Source: Candidatus Marithrix sp. Canyon 246 (lineage in GTDB: Bacteria; Pseudomonadota; Gammaproteobacteria; Beggiatoales; Beggiatoaceae). Taken from it: a stretch of DNA of 64,000 bases. A program made the translations under genes and the position numbers. Under the pieces are notes generated by a model, which saw nothing but the letters and a program-made list of their open reading frames with translations, did no database searches and was not told the origin of the DNA. Location: the NCBI RefSeq assembly GCF_001723685.1, contig NZ_MCBX01000001.1, forward strand, positions 1 to 64,000, given 5' to 3'. Shown here piece by piece: positions 1 through 8,030 of this stretch; positions within the stretch are counted from its first letter, which is position 1, and every line of letters begins with the position of its first letter.

Positions 1-5
1 AATTT

Positions 6-30
6 GTTTATCCACGTAATTCGCTGTACT
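6..30 (-). repeat. 25-bp dispersed repeat, copy A
   Basis: This 25-bp sequence (plus strand ends tccacgtaattcgctgtact) recurs exactly, in reverse complement, at 37067-37091 and 41088-41112, and with one mismatch in the same orientation at 41286-41310. It lies just past the truncated end of the toxin remnant at 49-135, so it may mark the edge of an inserted or deleted segment. The sequence left of it is outside the window. Confidence 0.8.
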
Positions 31-48
31 TAATATTATGTAAATATG

Positions 49-135
49 TTAAAATTTTAATTGAAACAACAACAAATCATTTTCATTGATAAGATCAATA
101 ATAACACAAGTATCACACATCAAAAGTTTACTCAT
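49..135 (-). pseudogene. Truncated PIN-domain (VapC-like) toxin remnant
   Basis: An ATG at 135 opens a 28-codon frame reading MSKLLMCDTCVIIDLIN, which looks like the first strand and acidic residue (CDTCVIIDLI) of a PIN-domain ribonuclease toxin. It stops at TAA after only 28 codons, whereas full VapC proteins have about 130. The ATG overlaps the stop of the upstream antitoxin-like frame (ATGAGTAA), the usual vapBC arrangement. The truncation lies about 20 bp from repeat copy A. The identification rests on a short motif and on gene context. Confidence 0.45.
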
Positions 136-308
136 TATGACCTCTTTCCCATAATTGTTCTCTTAATTCTCGACCAAATTCTGCACTGTTTTTTACCTGA
201 GAAAAAGGTTTTGCTTCATTTAAATCTTCCTCTACTTCATATTGAATTGAGTGCAGTTTCTAAGTTTTGATCATTGATATTTAAAATTAATTGCCTTGCT
301 TGATTCAT
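128..308 (-). pseudogene. Frameshifted antitoxin remnant upstream of toxin stub
   Basis: From ATG 308 one frame reads MNQARQLILNINDQNLETAL and stops at a TGA. A frame shifted by one base continues in protein-like sequence (YEVEEDLNEAKPFSQV, then ELREQLWERGHNE) and ends at TAA 128-130, overlapping the toxin ATG. The span from 308 to 128 is not a multiple of three, which fits a one-base indel. The size and the acidic, amphipathic C-terminus fit a VapB-type antitoxin, but the family is not certain. A plus-strand reading frame across this region is a shadow. Confidence 0.4.
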
Positions 309-429
309 TAACTCTTCCAACTTTAATAGAGTCTTCTTGATTTTCACCAAAAGGAGTTAGCGAAGCAATACTAATAATTTTATTATATTTATTGCTTATA
401 ATAATGATTATTATTTGCATTATCAACAC

Positions 430-458
430 TTGCAGTAAATATTTTTTATAAGTATAAA
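430..458 (+). promoter_or_regulatory. Candidate sigma-70 promoter of the apr operon
   Basis: TTGCAG at 430-435 is followed by a 17-bp spacer and TATAAA at 453-458, a good match to a housekeeping promoter. It lies about 80 bp upstream of aprM, leaving a 5' leader of about 70 nt. A near-palindrome around 402-418 (aataatgattatta) faintly resembles a Fur-type operator, but is too AT-rich to call. Apart from the toxin-antitoxin remnant, nothing else is seen between 309 and 536. Confidence 0.4.
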
Positions 459-536
459 TAAATTGTTTGCTTGTAATATAAGTTAGAATAATCCATTATA
501 GTTTATTTTTATAACTAACTATTTAAGGAGTATTGT

Positions 537-1364
537 TTGGTGATCACAATCAATCCATTCATCGAGCTTTCAGCTCTCATACCCCCTATTGCAATGCAGG
601 TTTATATCATTGCAATGTTTCTTTTGGTTTTGGGAGGTACATTACTAGATACCTATCATAAAAAAAGTGCCAAGTATTTTTTTGAAAATTCCAAAAAGGC
701 GAAAAAGGTAGCAACTCGCCAAGTTGGCGGTGGAGAAAAAGCATCTATTGCAATTAAAACTGCTACCAATGAAGTATTGACTTCTGCTGAATTTAGCAAT
801 CCTAAGCGTAGAATTTCGCATCTATTTACTATGTACGGTTTTATTACATTTGTAGTTACTACCGCACTTATGGTGTTTAATTACCCAACAGCAGAAATTG
901 CTACACCAGTTATTTTACCAATACTATGGCATATTGGCGCATTAATGCTTTGTTTTGGTGGATATTGGTTCTGGTTCTTTATTCGTGTTGACGTTTCAGC
1001 AGAAGCTAATCCTTGGTATCGCCTAGTACGTGCAGATATGTTTATTGTCTCACTTCTTACAACCGCAACCTTTGCATTGATCTGGTCTTTATTACAGTCA
1101 ATTGGTACAGGATGGTCAATGTTAGCTCTTGTCTTATTCATTAGTTCTAGCACATTCCTATTTAGTACTATTTTATGGTCTAAGTTTTCTCATATGTTCT
1201 TCAAGCCAGCTGCTGCTTTCCAGAAGCGAGTCACTAAAGCAGATGGTTCCAGAGAAAATTTACCAGAAATTACTGATAAAACTAGAGATTCTCTAATTGA
1301 ATTGAAAGACGCACCATTAGATATGGGGTTAGGTATCAAGCGTGAAGCTCCACACCACTACTAA
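537..1364 (+). CDS. aprM: AprM, membrane anchor of adenylylsulfate reductase
   Basis: This integral membrane protein precedes aprBA and probably tethers the cytoplasmic APS reductase to the membrane, passing electrons from sulfite oxidation to the quinone pool. The 275-residue product has an N-terminal hydrophobic segment (about residues 10-35), a charged cytoplasmic stretch (40-95) and four further hydrophobic segments between about 98 and 225, then a polar tail. It starts at TTG 537 or GTG 540, both correctly spaced from AAGGAG at 525-530. The order aprM-aprB-aprA is known from gammaproteobacterial sulfur oxidisers such as Allochromatium. The call rests on position and topology, because AprM has no catalytic motif. 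Confidence 0.85.
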   Translation: MVITINPFIELSALIPPIAMQVYIIAMFLLVLGGTLLDTYHKKSAKYFFENSKKAKKVATRQVGGGEKASIAIKTATNEVLTSAEFSNPKRRISHLFTMYGFITFVVTTALMVFNYPTAEIATPVILPILWHIGALMLCFGGYWFWFFIRVDVSAEANPWYRLVRADMFIVSLLTTATFALIWSLLQSIGTGWSMLALVLFISSSTFLFSTILWSKFSHMFFKPAAAFQKRVTKADGSRENLPEITDKTRDSLIELKDAPLDMGLGIKREAPHHY

Positions 1365-1413
1365 CATTTATTTAATAAACAATTAATATAGGTCAAAGAG
1401 AAAAAATAATACT

Positions 1414-1896
1414 ATGCCAACTTTTGTATATATGACACGTTGTGATGGTTGTGGACATTGCGTCGATATTTGTCCATCTGACATCATGCACATTGATAAA
1501 ACCACTCGCCGTGCTTACAACATTGAACCTAACATGTGTTGGGAATGTTACTCCTGCGTAAAAGCCTGTCCACATAATGCGATTGATGTCCGTGGCTATG
1601 CCGACTTCGCACCACTAGGTCACTCAGTACGTGTAAACCGTGATGAAGAGAAAGGTGTTATTGCTTGGAGAATCATCTTCCGTAATGGTAAAAAAGACTT
1701 CGAGCTATTTGCTCCTATTACTACTAAGCCTTGGGGTACAGCTATCCCTGATATGAAAGAAGCTTCTCAGCCAGATGATTCAATGCGTAACAGTCATCTG
1801 CTCTACAATGAACCAAAATATATTCGTCTGGATGATGGTGGTTTACACACACTGGAATCTAATAGTCTTAAAATGAAAGAAGGAGTGTACTACTAA
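1414..1896 (+). CDS. aprB: Adenylylsulfate reductase subunit beta
   Basis: This is the iron-sulfur subunit of dissimilatory APS reductase. It carries two [4Fe-4S] clusters that move electrons between the FAD of AprA and the membrane. Both ferredoxin motifs are visible near the N-terminus: CDGCGHCVDICPSD (about residues 10-23) and CWECYSCVKACPHN (about 43-56). The length of 160 residues is typical of the family, with a C-terminal tail that wraps around AprA. Its TAA shares a base with the ATG of aprA (TAATG), so the subunits are translationally coupled. Confidence 0.97.
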   Translation: MPTFVYMTRCDGCGHCVDICPSDIMHIDKTTRRAYNIEPNMCWECYSCVKACPHNAIDVRGYADFAPLGHSVRVNRDEEKGVIAWRIIFRNGKKDFELFAPITTKPWGTAIPDMKEASQPDDSMRNSHLLYNEPKYIRLDDGGLHTLESNSLKMKEGVYY

Positions 1897-3782
1897 TGGG
1901 TTACGATACTATTATTGAAGACAATATTGATGTCTTGGTTGTTGGTGCTGGTCTAGGTGGTACAGGTGCCGCTTTTGAAGCTAGATACTGGGGTAAGGAC
2001 AAGAAGATTGTTATTGCTGAAAAAGCAAACATTGACCGTTCTGGTGCAGTAGCGCAGGGTCTTTACGCAATCAACTGTTACATGGGTACTCGCTTCGGTG
2101 AGAACCAGCCTGAAGATCATGTACGTTATGCACGTATGGACTTGATGGGTATGGTTCGTGAAGATTTATTATTTGATATGGCTCGCCACGTAGATTCAGC
2201 TGTTCACCAGTTTGAAGAGTGGGGATTACCATTGATGAGAGACCCAAAGACTGGTACTTATCAGCGTGAAGGCCGTTGGCAGATTATGATTCACGGTGAA
2301 TCTTATAAACCAATCGTTGCTGAAGCTGCTAAGAAAGCTGCGGATAAAGTATTTAACCGTATCTGTGTTACTCATCTTCTAATGGATGACAACAAGGAAA
2401 ACCGTGTTGCAGGTGCAGTTGGTTTTAACGTGCGTACTGGTAATTACCACGTATTCAAATCAAAGACTGTTGTTGTTGGTGCTGGTGGTGCTTCAAACAT
2501 CTATAAGCCACGTTCAGTTGGTGAAGGTGCAGGACGTGTTTGGTATGCTCCTTGGTCATCAGGTTCTGCTTATGGTCTAATGATCGAAGCGGGTGCAAAA
2601 ATGACTCAGATGGAGAACAAAATCGTTCTTTGTCGTTTCAAAGATGGTTATGGTCCAGTTGGTGCGTACTTCTTACATCTTAAGACTTATACACAAAATG
2701 CTGCTGGTGAAGAGTATGAATCAAAGTGGTTCCCTGCATTATCTGAAATGGTAGGTAAGGAATATCTTGATACAGAGAATCAGCATCTTTCACACAAGCC
2801 AATCCCAACTTGTTTGCGTAACCATGCATTCATTAATGAGGTAAATGCTGGTCGTGGTCCTATCTACATGGTAACTAAAGAAGCGTTCCAAGATCCACAT
2901 CTTGAAGAGATTGGATGGCACAACTTCTTGGGTATGACTGTAGGTCAGGCGGTACTTTGGGCTGCAACAGACGTTGATCCTAAATATGAAAATCCTGAAT
3001 TAACAACATCAGAGCCTTATGTAATGGGTTCTCATGCTACAGGTTGTGGTGCATGGTGTTCAGGTCCTAAAGATCTTTCACCTAAAGAGTACTTCTGGGG
3101 TTATAACCGTATGACTTCAGTACAAGGTCTATTTGGTTGTGGTGACGCAGTTGGTGGTACACCTCACGCATTCTCTTCTGGTTCTTTCACAGAAGGTCGT
3201 TTAGCAGCAAAAGCCGCTGTTGAATACGTCAATGATGGTAAAGCAGACGGTATTTCAATTTCTAATGAGCAGATCGAGAAGCGTAAAGAGCAGATCTACA
3301 AGCCAATGGAAATCTACAACGTTTACCGTAATGCAATTACTGCGGGTACAGTGAACCCTCATTACATTAACCCAAGACAAGGTCTTGATCGTTTGCAAAA
3401 ACTGATGGACGAGTATTGTGGTGGTGTAACAGTTAGCTATATGACTAACGGTAACCTTCTTAAAATCGGTCTTAAGAAACTTGGTCTTCTTGTTGAAGAT
3501 TGGGAAGACGGTATGGCAGCTGAAAATATCCATGAGCTACTTCGTGCATGGGAACTTAGACACCGTATCTTGACTTCTGAGTCTGTAATACAGCACACAA
3601 TGTTCCGTGAAGAAACTCGTTGGCCGGGTTACTACTACCGTGGTGACTTCATGAAACTTGATGATAAGAACTGGCATGTATTAACAGTTTCTCATCGTGA
3701 TCCTAAGACTGGTGAGTACACAATGGAAAAAGCTCCACTTTACCATCTGATTGAAAATGAGGATAAAGAAGAAGCGGCATAA
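1896..3782 (+). CDS. aprA: Adenylylsulfate reductase subunit alpha
   Basis: This is the FAD-containing catalytic subunit. In sulfur oxidisers it condenses sulfite with AMP to form APS, releasing two electrons; in sulfate reducers it runs in reverse. The N-terminal dinucleotide fold (VVGAGLGGTGAAFEA, about residues 15-29) and the fumarate-reductase-like architecture are clear, and 628 residues is the standard length. APS is then normally converted to sulfate and ATP by ATP sulfurylase, which is not in this window. The gene ends the apr operon, followed by a strong terminator. Codon use is more conserved and GC-richer than in flanking genes, as expected for a highly expressed enzyme. Confidence 0.98.
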   Translation: MGYDTIIEDNIDVLVVGAGLGGTGAAFEARYWGKDKKIVIAEKANIDRSGAVAQGLYAINCYMGTRFGENQPEDHVRYARMDLMGMVREDLLFDMARHVDSAVHQFEEWGLPLMRDPKTGTYQREGRWQIMIHGESYKPIVAEAAKKAADKVFNRICVTHLLMDDNKENRVAGAVGFNVRTGNYHVFKSKTVVVGAGGASNIYKPRSVGEGAGRVWYAPWSSGSAYGLMIEAGAKMTQMENKIVLCRFKDGYGPVGAYFLHLKTYTQNAAGEEYESKWFPALSEMVGKEYLDTENQHLSHKPIPTCLRNHAFINEVNAGRGPIYMVTKEAFQDPHLEEIGWHNFLGMTVGQAVLWAATDVDPKYENPELTTSEPYVMGSHATGCGAWCSGPKDLSPKEYFWGYNRMTSVQGLFGCGDAVGGTPHAFSSGSFTEGRLAAKAAVEYVNDGKADGISISNEQIEKRKEQIYKPMEIYNVYRNAITAGTVNPHYINPRQGLDRLQKLMDEYCGGVTVSYMTNGNLLKIGLKKLGLLVEDWEDGMAAENIHELLRAWELRHRILTSESVIQHTMFREETRWPGYYYRGDFMKLDDKNWHVLTVSHRDPKTGEYTMEKAPLYHLIENEDKEEAA

Positions 3783-3838
3783 GTCATTTCTTCTAGTTCA
3801 CAGTCTATACGACTGTGGTTGTAATCATTAAATAGTAT

Positions 3839-3872
3839 AAAAAAGGCCAATAATTTTTTATTGGCCTTTTTT
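3839..3872 (+). terminator. Rho-independent terminator of aprMBA
   Basis: A perfect stem formed by aaaggccaataa and its complement, with a short T-rich loop, runs into a T tract about 57 bp after the aprA stop. The A-rich left flank could make it work in both directions, but no minus-strand gene ends here. Confidence 0.85.
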
Positions 3873-3897
3873 ATCTATACTTTAAAAGTAAAACGCT

Positions 3898-4251
3898 ATG
3901 GACATTGCTGGAAAAACTGACGAAGAATTATATGAAATTGCTAAACCTTGGTGGGAAGGGTTGATTAAATACTCTAACAACAAAAACTACCTAATGTTTA
4001 TCAAGAATTTTTCTCGCTCTTTACGTGATGGTGCCAATGAAATGGAAATTGGTAAACAGTTTGCACGTAGTGATTTGGCACATAATCTATCTAAAGAATA
4101 TGAAGTCATCGGTACGATTAGACGTGGTGAGCATGTTACTGTGCTGTTTAAACAAGGTCATAAGAAGAGGGAAGGTGAATGGCTTGGAAGAATGGTTCTA
4201 GGTATTGAAGATGATGATGAAGTGAAAATTTTTGGTGTATCACTTTTCTAA
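3898..4251 (+). CDS. Unrecognised 117-residue protein downstream of apr
   Basis: This is a soluble, charged, mixed alpha/beta protein with no signal peptide or membrane segment, and I do not recognise the family. The N-terminus is helical and acidic. The middle has a patch (KYSNNKNYLMFIKNFSRSL) and the C-terminus alternates strands (EYEVIGTIRRGEHVTVLFKQ, then FGVSLF). It lies 25 bp after the apr terminator with no clear Shine-Dalgarno and 8 bp before the FKBP-like gene, with glcF next, so it probably heads a small operon with them. A role linked to sulfur or glycolate redox enzymes is possible from position only. Confidence 0.7.
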   Translation: MDIAGKTDEELYEIAKPWWEGLIKYSNNKNYLMFIKNFSRSLRDGANEMEIGKQFARSDLAHNLSKEYEVIGTIRRGEHVTVLFKQGHKKREGEWLGRMVLGIEDDDEVKIFGVSLF

Positions 4252-4259
4252 GAGTCATT

Positions 4260-4769
4260 ATGAAAGACGTTATTGCAGAAAATAAGTTCGTTGAACTGAA
4301 ATATCAGGTTCTTGATAAAAAAACAGGCGAGCCACTCATTACTATTGAGTACCCCATACCCTATGTTCATGGTGGAAATGATATATTGTCACCTGAAATA
4401 AGTAGTGTATTGGAAGGTCATGCTGCTGGTGAAGTGATAGAGGTACCAATTGACTGTAATGATCTCTATGGCTCTAGAGATGAGTCACTTGTGTTTACCG
4501 ATCATATTGAAAATGTTCCTGAAGAATATTGTGAAGTAGGTACAACCATCACCATGGAAAATGAAAAAGGTGAGACCAAAAACTTCATTGTGACACGTGT
4601 TGATGATAAAACCATTACAGTGGATGGTAATAACCCGCTTAGTGGTAGAAAAGTTATTTTCAAGCTTGAAATATTGCAAGTACGTGATGCGACAGATGAA
4701 GAAATAGAAAGTGGTGGTAAGCCCGATACCGGACCAGACATTGAAGAAATTTTAAAAAAAAGTGAATGA
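4260..4769 (+). CDS. SlyD-like FKBP-type peptidyl-prolyl isomerase
   Basis: This is a probable cytoplasmic prolyl isomerase and chaperone of the FKBP class. The pattern YVHGGNDILSPEISSVLEGH, then GEVIEVPIDCNDLYGSRDES, follows the SlyD layout of an FKBP core split by an insert-in-flap chaperone domain (roughly residues 80-135). At 169 residues it is close to SlyD length, but it lacks the metal-binding His/Cys-rich tail of E. coli SlyD and ends in an acidic helix instead. Its last codons overlap the start of glcF by 4 bp (ATGA). It may assist folding or cofactor loading of the neighbouring Fe-S protein, which is inferred from context. Confidence 0.8.
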   Translation: MKDVIAENKFVELKYQVLDKKTGEPLITIEYPIPYVHGGNDILSPEISSVLEGHAAGEVIEVPIDCNDLYGSRDESLVFTDHIENVPEEYCEVGTTITMENEKGETKNFIVTRVDDKTITVDGNNPLSGRKVIFKLEILQVRDATDEEIESGGKPDTGPDIEEILKKSE

Positions 4770-5890
4770 AAACTACACTCAAAGAAAATTTCAAAAATAC
4801 AGCACTAGGCAAAGAAGCTGATAGTATTTTACGATCTTGTGTACATTGTGGCTTTTGTAATGCCACTTGCCCTACTTATCAACTTTTAGGTGATGAATTA
4901 GATGGTCCTCGTGGACGTATATATCTAATAAAACAAGCACTTGAAGATAATGAAGTGACTAAAAAAACTCAACTTCATCTTGATCGTTGCTTATATTGTT
5001 TAGCTTGTGAAACCACTTGCCCATCAGGGGTTCGTTATAGCCACTTATTAGAAATTGGCAAGAAATGGGTAGAACAGCGCGTTGATCGTTCATGGCATGA
5101 CAAATTAAAACGTTATAGTCTGCGTGCTATTTTACCTAACATACCAAGCATTTCCTCCTCACAACCCCGCCATTCTCGCACCATGTTAATACTAGATGGC
5201 TGCGTTCAACCATTATTAAAACCCAATATTAATACCGCTGCTACTAAAGTATTTGATCAATTAGGTATAAGCTTACACAAAATAAAAGGATGTTGTGGCG
5301 CGATCAATCAACATATGACAGCAACTGAAACAGCGGCTGAACAAATGCGTCGTAATATTGATAATTGGTTGCCATTAATAGAACAAATGAATGCCGAAGC
5401 TATAATGATAACAGCCAGTGGCTGTGGCACCATGCTTAAAGAATATGGCTATTATTTACGCGACGATCCTGATTATGCTGAAAAAGCGCAAAAAATTACT
5501 AATATGACACGCGACATCAGCGAAATCATAGCAGAATGTGATTTATCATCCTATTCAAACATAGGAAAACAAAGAAACATCACTTTTCACGCGCCATGCT
5601 CACTACAACATGCTCAAAAAATAACTGGAGTAGTAGAAAAAGTACTAGAATCAATAGGATTTAAACTAAACCCAGTAGAAGATGCCCACCTATGTTGTGG
5701 CTCAGCAGGCACCTATTCGATATTACAAAAAACCATATCAAAATCACTATTAGACAACAAGATAAAAGCACTAGAAAATGCTAAACCAGAACTGATAGCG
5801 ACAGCAAATATTGGTTGTTTAAAACACTTAGCCGGTGGAAGCTCAGTGCCAGTGGTGCATTGGATTGAATTGTTGACAGAGCATGAATAA
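4766..5890 (+). CDS. glcF: Glycolate oxidase iron-sulfur subunit (GlcF-like)
   Basis: This is an iron-sulfur electron-transfer subunit of a glycolate/lactate-type oxidoreductase. It has two N-terminal [4Fe-4S] motifs (CVHCGFCNATCPTY near residue 26 and CLYCLACETTCPSG near residue 74). Two cysteine-rich CCG domains follow (KGCCGAINQH, then HLCCGSAGTY and NIGCLKHL), which hold the heterodisulfide-reductase-like cofactor site. At 374 residues it is close to E. coli GlcF. The flavin subunits GlcD and GlcE are absent here, so the partner must be encoded elsewhere. Other CCG-domain oxidoreductases such as LldE/LutA are less likely, given the paired ferredoxin and paired CCG layout. Confidence 0.88.
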   Translation: MKTTLKENFKNTALGKEADSILRSCVHCGFCNATCPTYQLLGDELDGPRGRIYLIKQALEDNEVTKKTQLHLDRCLYCLACETTCPSGVRYSHLLEIGKKWVEQRVDRSWHDKLKRYSLRAILPNIPSISSSQPRHSRTMLILDGCVQPLLKPNINTAATKVFDQLGISLHKIKGCCGAINQHMTATETAAEQMRRNIDNWLPLIEQMNAEAIMITASGCGTMLKEYGYYLRDDPDYAEKAQKITNMTRDISEIIAECDLSSYSNIGKQRNITFHAPCSLQHAQKITGVVEKVLESIGFKLNPVEDAHLCCGSAGTYSILQKTISKSLLDNKIKALENAKPELIATANIGCLKHLAGGSSVPVVHWIELLTEHE

Positions 5891-6452
5891 AACACAACTA
5901 AGACAACTATACCTATCTAAAAGAAAAAATTTAACCCCTACACAAGTAGATAAATACAGTCAAACCATTAGTAATAGATTTTTTAGTAATTTTAATTTAA
6001 GCAAAATTACAAATCTGCATATTTTTTTACCGATTTTAAAACACAATGAAATCAATACATGGTTCATTATAAAAGAATTACGCCAGAATTACCCACATAT
6101 AAGCTTAATTACATCCAAATCTGATTTTCAATTTCATACAATGGAAAGTTATATCTTTGAGGATGATACTCAGATCATAGAAACTTCTTTGGGTATCCCT
6201 GAACCATATAATGCAGTCAAATTCGATAATATAATTGATATGATCTTAATACCATTACTATGTTTTGATCAATCAGGTTTTAGAGTTGGTTATGGTAAAG
6301 GGTTTTATGATAGGTTTTTGCTGAATTGTAATCAAAACATCATTAAAATAGGCTTATCATTATTTGAACCTATAGATAAAATTGATGATGTTGATAAATT
6401 TGATCTGAAAATGGACTTTTGCGTAACAACCTGTCAGGTTTTAAAAACCTGA
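5883..6452 (+). CDS. 5-formyltetrahydrofolate cyclo-ligase
   Basis: This is the folate salvage enzyme YgfA/Fau/MTHFS, which converts 5-formyl-THF to 5,10-methenyl-THF with ATP. The family signature is present: basic N-terminus (YLSKRKNLTP), a central LGIPEP, and the C-terminal loop GFRVGYGKGFYDRFL. At 189 residues it has normal length. It overlaps glcF by 8 bp. Its last eight sense codons and its stop are supplied by the dispersed acctgtcaggt palindrome, so the native C-terminus has probably been replaced (see the repeat at 6428). Confidence 0.93.
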   Translation: MNKTQLRQLYLSKRKNLTPTQVDKYSQTISNRFFSNFNLSKITNLHIFLPILKHNEINTWFIIKELRQNYPHISLITSKSDFQFHTMESYIFEDDTQIIETSLGIPEPYNAVKFDNIIDMILIPLLCFDQSGFRVGYGKGFYDRFLLNCNQNIIKIGLSLFEPIDKIDDVDKFDLKMDFCVTTCQVLKT

Positions 6453-6460
6453 CAGGTTTT
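6428..6460. repeat. acctgacaggt palindrome P1 (terminator-like)
   Basis: Inverted arms aacctgtcaggtttt and aaaacctgacaggtttt form a strong hairpin followed by a T-rich tail. It encodes the last residues of the cyclo-ligase and lies between convergent genes, so it can terminate both strands. Six relatives are found in the window, at 10104, 30414, 48147, 52612, 54176 and 54586. Confidence 0.85.
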
Positions 6461-6466
6461 ATTTAA

Positions 6467-7036
6467 TTATTTCTTCTTCAATCCAACCAACAAACCAGCC
6501 GTTGCTAAACCAGCGGAAGGTAAATTACTTTTCACAAATTCCTGCAATGTACTTGCATGAGGCTTCAACCAAACAAAGAACCCATCATAATATCCATTTA
6601 TAATTATCCAATCAACCTTAACAACTGAGGCATATTCAAGACCAAATAATAATAAAAATACAACCCCACAAACAATAAAAATTATTTTTAAAAATATTCT
6701 AAAAACATAGCCTAAACAAAAGCCTACAAAAAAACTAAAACCTACTTTAGTTAATAATATAGACCAATCACTCATATCAACTCCTAATAAATTAAATTTA
6801 TCACTTTCTGTTGAGCTTGCCGCTTCTGTTGAACGTGATTCTAAAGTCATTGCATTTCCGTCAGAACCAGCAGCTGTATTTTCTCCCTGAAAAAAGGCTA
6901 CTGCTTGTAAACTTAATCCAATCGCACTTAATACTAATGCTATTATTAATAAATATTTTTGCCAAGTTGGCACCGTATAATCTACTGGCTCAGAATGATC
7001 TGGCTTTGTTACTGGTGTTAATTTTTCGTTTGTCAT
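6467..7036 (-). CDS. FUN14-domain membrane protein
   Basis: The C-terminal half matches the FUN14 family pattern: a Gly-rich transmembrane hairpin (VGFSFFVGFCLGYVFRIFLK), a second hydrophobic segment, and the end LPSAGLATAGLLVGLKKK. A further membrane segment (about residues 30-50 from the chosen start) precedes a Ser/Thr-rich linker. I chose ATG 7036 (MTNEKLTP) over the upstream ATG at 7093, because the extra 19 residues overlap the intergenic region and look non-conserved; the Shine-Dalgarno is weak for both. Bacterial FUN14 proteins have no settled function. It follows the histidine kinase gene closely and is probably cotranscribed with it. Confidence 0.7.
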   Translation of the reverse strand: MTNEKLTPVTKPDHSEPVDYTVPTWQKYLLIIALVLSAIGLSLQAVAFFQGENTAAGSDGNAMTLESRSTEAASSTESDKFNLLGVDMSDWSILLTKVGFSFFVGFCLGYVFRIFLKIIFIVCGVVFLLLFGLEYASVVKVDWIIINGYYDGFFVWLKPHASTLQEFVKSNLPSAGLATAGLLVGLKKK

Positions 7037-7098
7037 TCTTAATGATCCTACATATAAAAGGTAAATTAGAACATAGTTGCTGCTTGTTTGCAATTATT

Positions 7099-7989
7099 TT
7101 AGGATAGATTTTTTGGAAAATCCACAATAAATGTAGATCCTTCACCTAATTCACTTTCACACACAATTAAAGAGTTCATCGCTTGAACTAATTTATTTAC
7201 AATAAATAAACCTAAACCGACAGAAAGTTCACCACCAGTAGGTTGTGCGCTTAAAGTGCTAAATTTAGTAAATAACTTTTGTTGATCATCTTTACTAATG
7301 CCCGGACCCTCGTCTTGTATTTCACAACGTACACGCCAATCATCTTGAGTTAGCTTAACAGTTAGTGTTTTCCCATAAAGAGAATATTTGATCGCATTTG
7401 AAACTAAATGACCCAAGACTTTATAAATTGCTTCTTCATCTGCTAAACAAACATATTCTGAATCCAGACTCTCAAATTCTATAGTGATTTCTTTTAATTT
7501 TGCCTTATTTTGATAGTCATCAACTAATGACTGTAAACAAGGTAAAATATTAATATTATCTAACTTCAGACTAATATTATTAGATTCTATATTAGAAATA
7601 CAGAGCATTTGACTAATTAAATCAAAGGCTTGGTGTGTAGTGTCTTTGATCACGGTGATTAATTCAATTACTCGTTCTTTTGGTAAATTATCAAAACGAT
7701 TTACAAGCAATTCAGCCAAATCCTGAATACCAACTAATGGATTTTTTAAATCTTCTGTAACAATTTTTACAAATGACTTGTGTTCTTGATTCTTTTCATC
7801 TAATTGATGTTGCTGGCGTTCTGTTAAAGTGACTAATAATTTCGTTTGTTTTAATAATTTGTCATAATCAGTTATAAGGTTTTCATATTCATTTAATTGA
7901 TCGGTACTTTGTCGTTTAAATTCATCTAGTCGCTTATTTGTTTTTTCTAAGATTTGTTCTTCGTTATAAAAAAGTGTTGAATTTTGCAT
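7099..7989 (-). CDS. Histidine-kinase-like protein lacking phosphoacceptor His
   Basis: This cytoplasmic sensor-kinase-like protein has an N-terminal coiled coil (about residues 10-75), a HisKA-like dimerisation helix (75-135) and a complete HATPase_c domain (about 165-293). The ATP-site boxes are present: N box LGHLVSNAIKYS, G1 DEGPGIS, F box KLFTKF and G2 GLGLFIV. At the phosphoacceptor site, where relatives read HDLKNPL, this protein has EDLKNPL, with Glu79 in place of His. It may therefore not autophosphorylate on the usual residue. No response regulator is adjacent. Start ATG 7989 is 41 bp from the divergent GT4 gene start. Confidence 0.8.
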   Translation of the reverse strand: MQNSTLFYNEEQILEKTNKRLDEFKRQSTDQLNEYENLITDYDKLLKQTKLLVTLTERQQHQLDEKNQEHKSFVKIVTEDLKNPLVGIQDLAELLVNRFDNLPKERVIELITVIKDTTHQAFDLISQMLCISNIESNNISLKLDNINILPCLQSLVDDYQNKAKLKEITIEFESLDSEYVCLADEEAIYKVLGHLVSNAIKYSLYGKTLTVKLTQDDWRVRCEIQDEGPGISKDDQQKLFTKFSTLSAQPTGGELSVGLGLFIVNKLVQAMNSLIVCESELGEGSTFIVDFPKNLS

Positions 7990-8030
7990 TGGCTGGAATT
8001 ATGTCATTTTTTTGTCAGAATGATATTCTT

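Noticed and set aside
61-270. Plus-strand 69-codon frame at the window start
   Set aside because: It needs a TTG start with no ribosome site, is low-complexity, and runs antisense to the toxin-antitoxin remnant, which explains the sequence better.
402-418. Fur-type operator upstream of aprM
   Set aside because: The near-palindrome consists only of A/T-rich triplets, as expected by chance in this very AT-rich gap.
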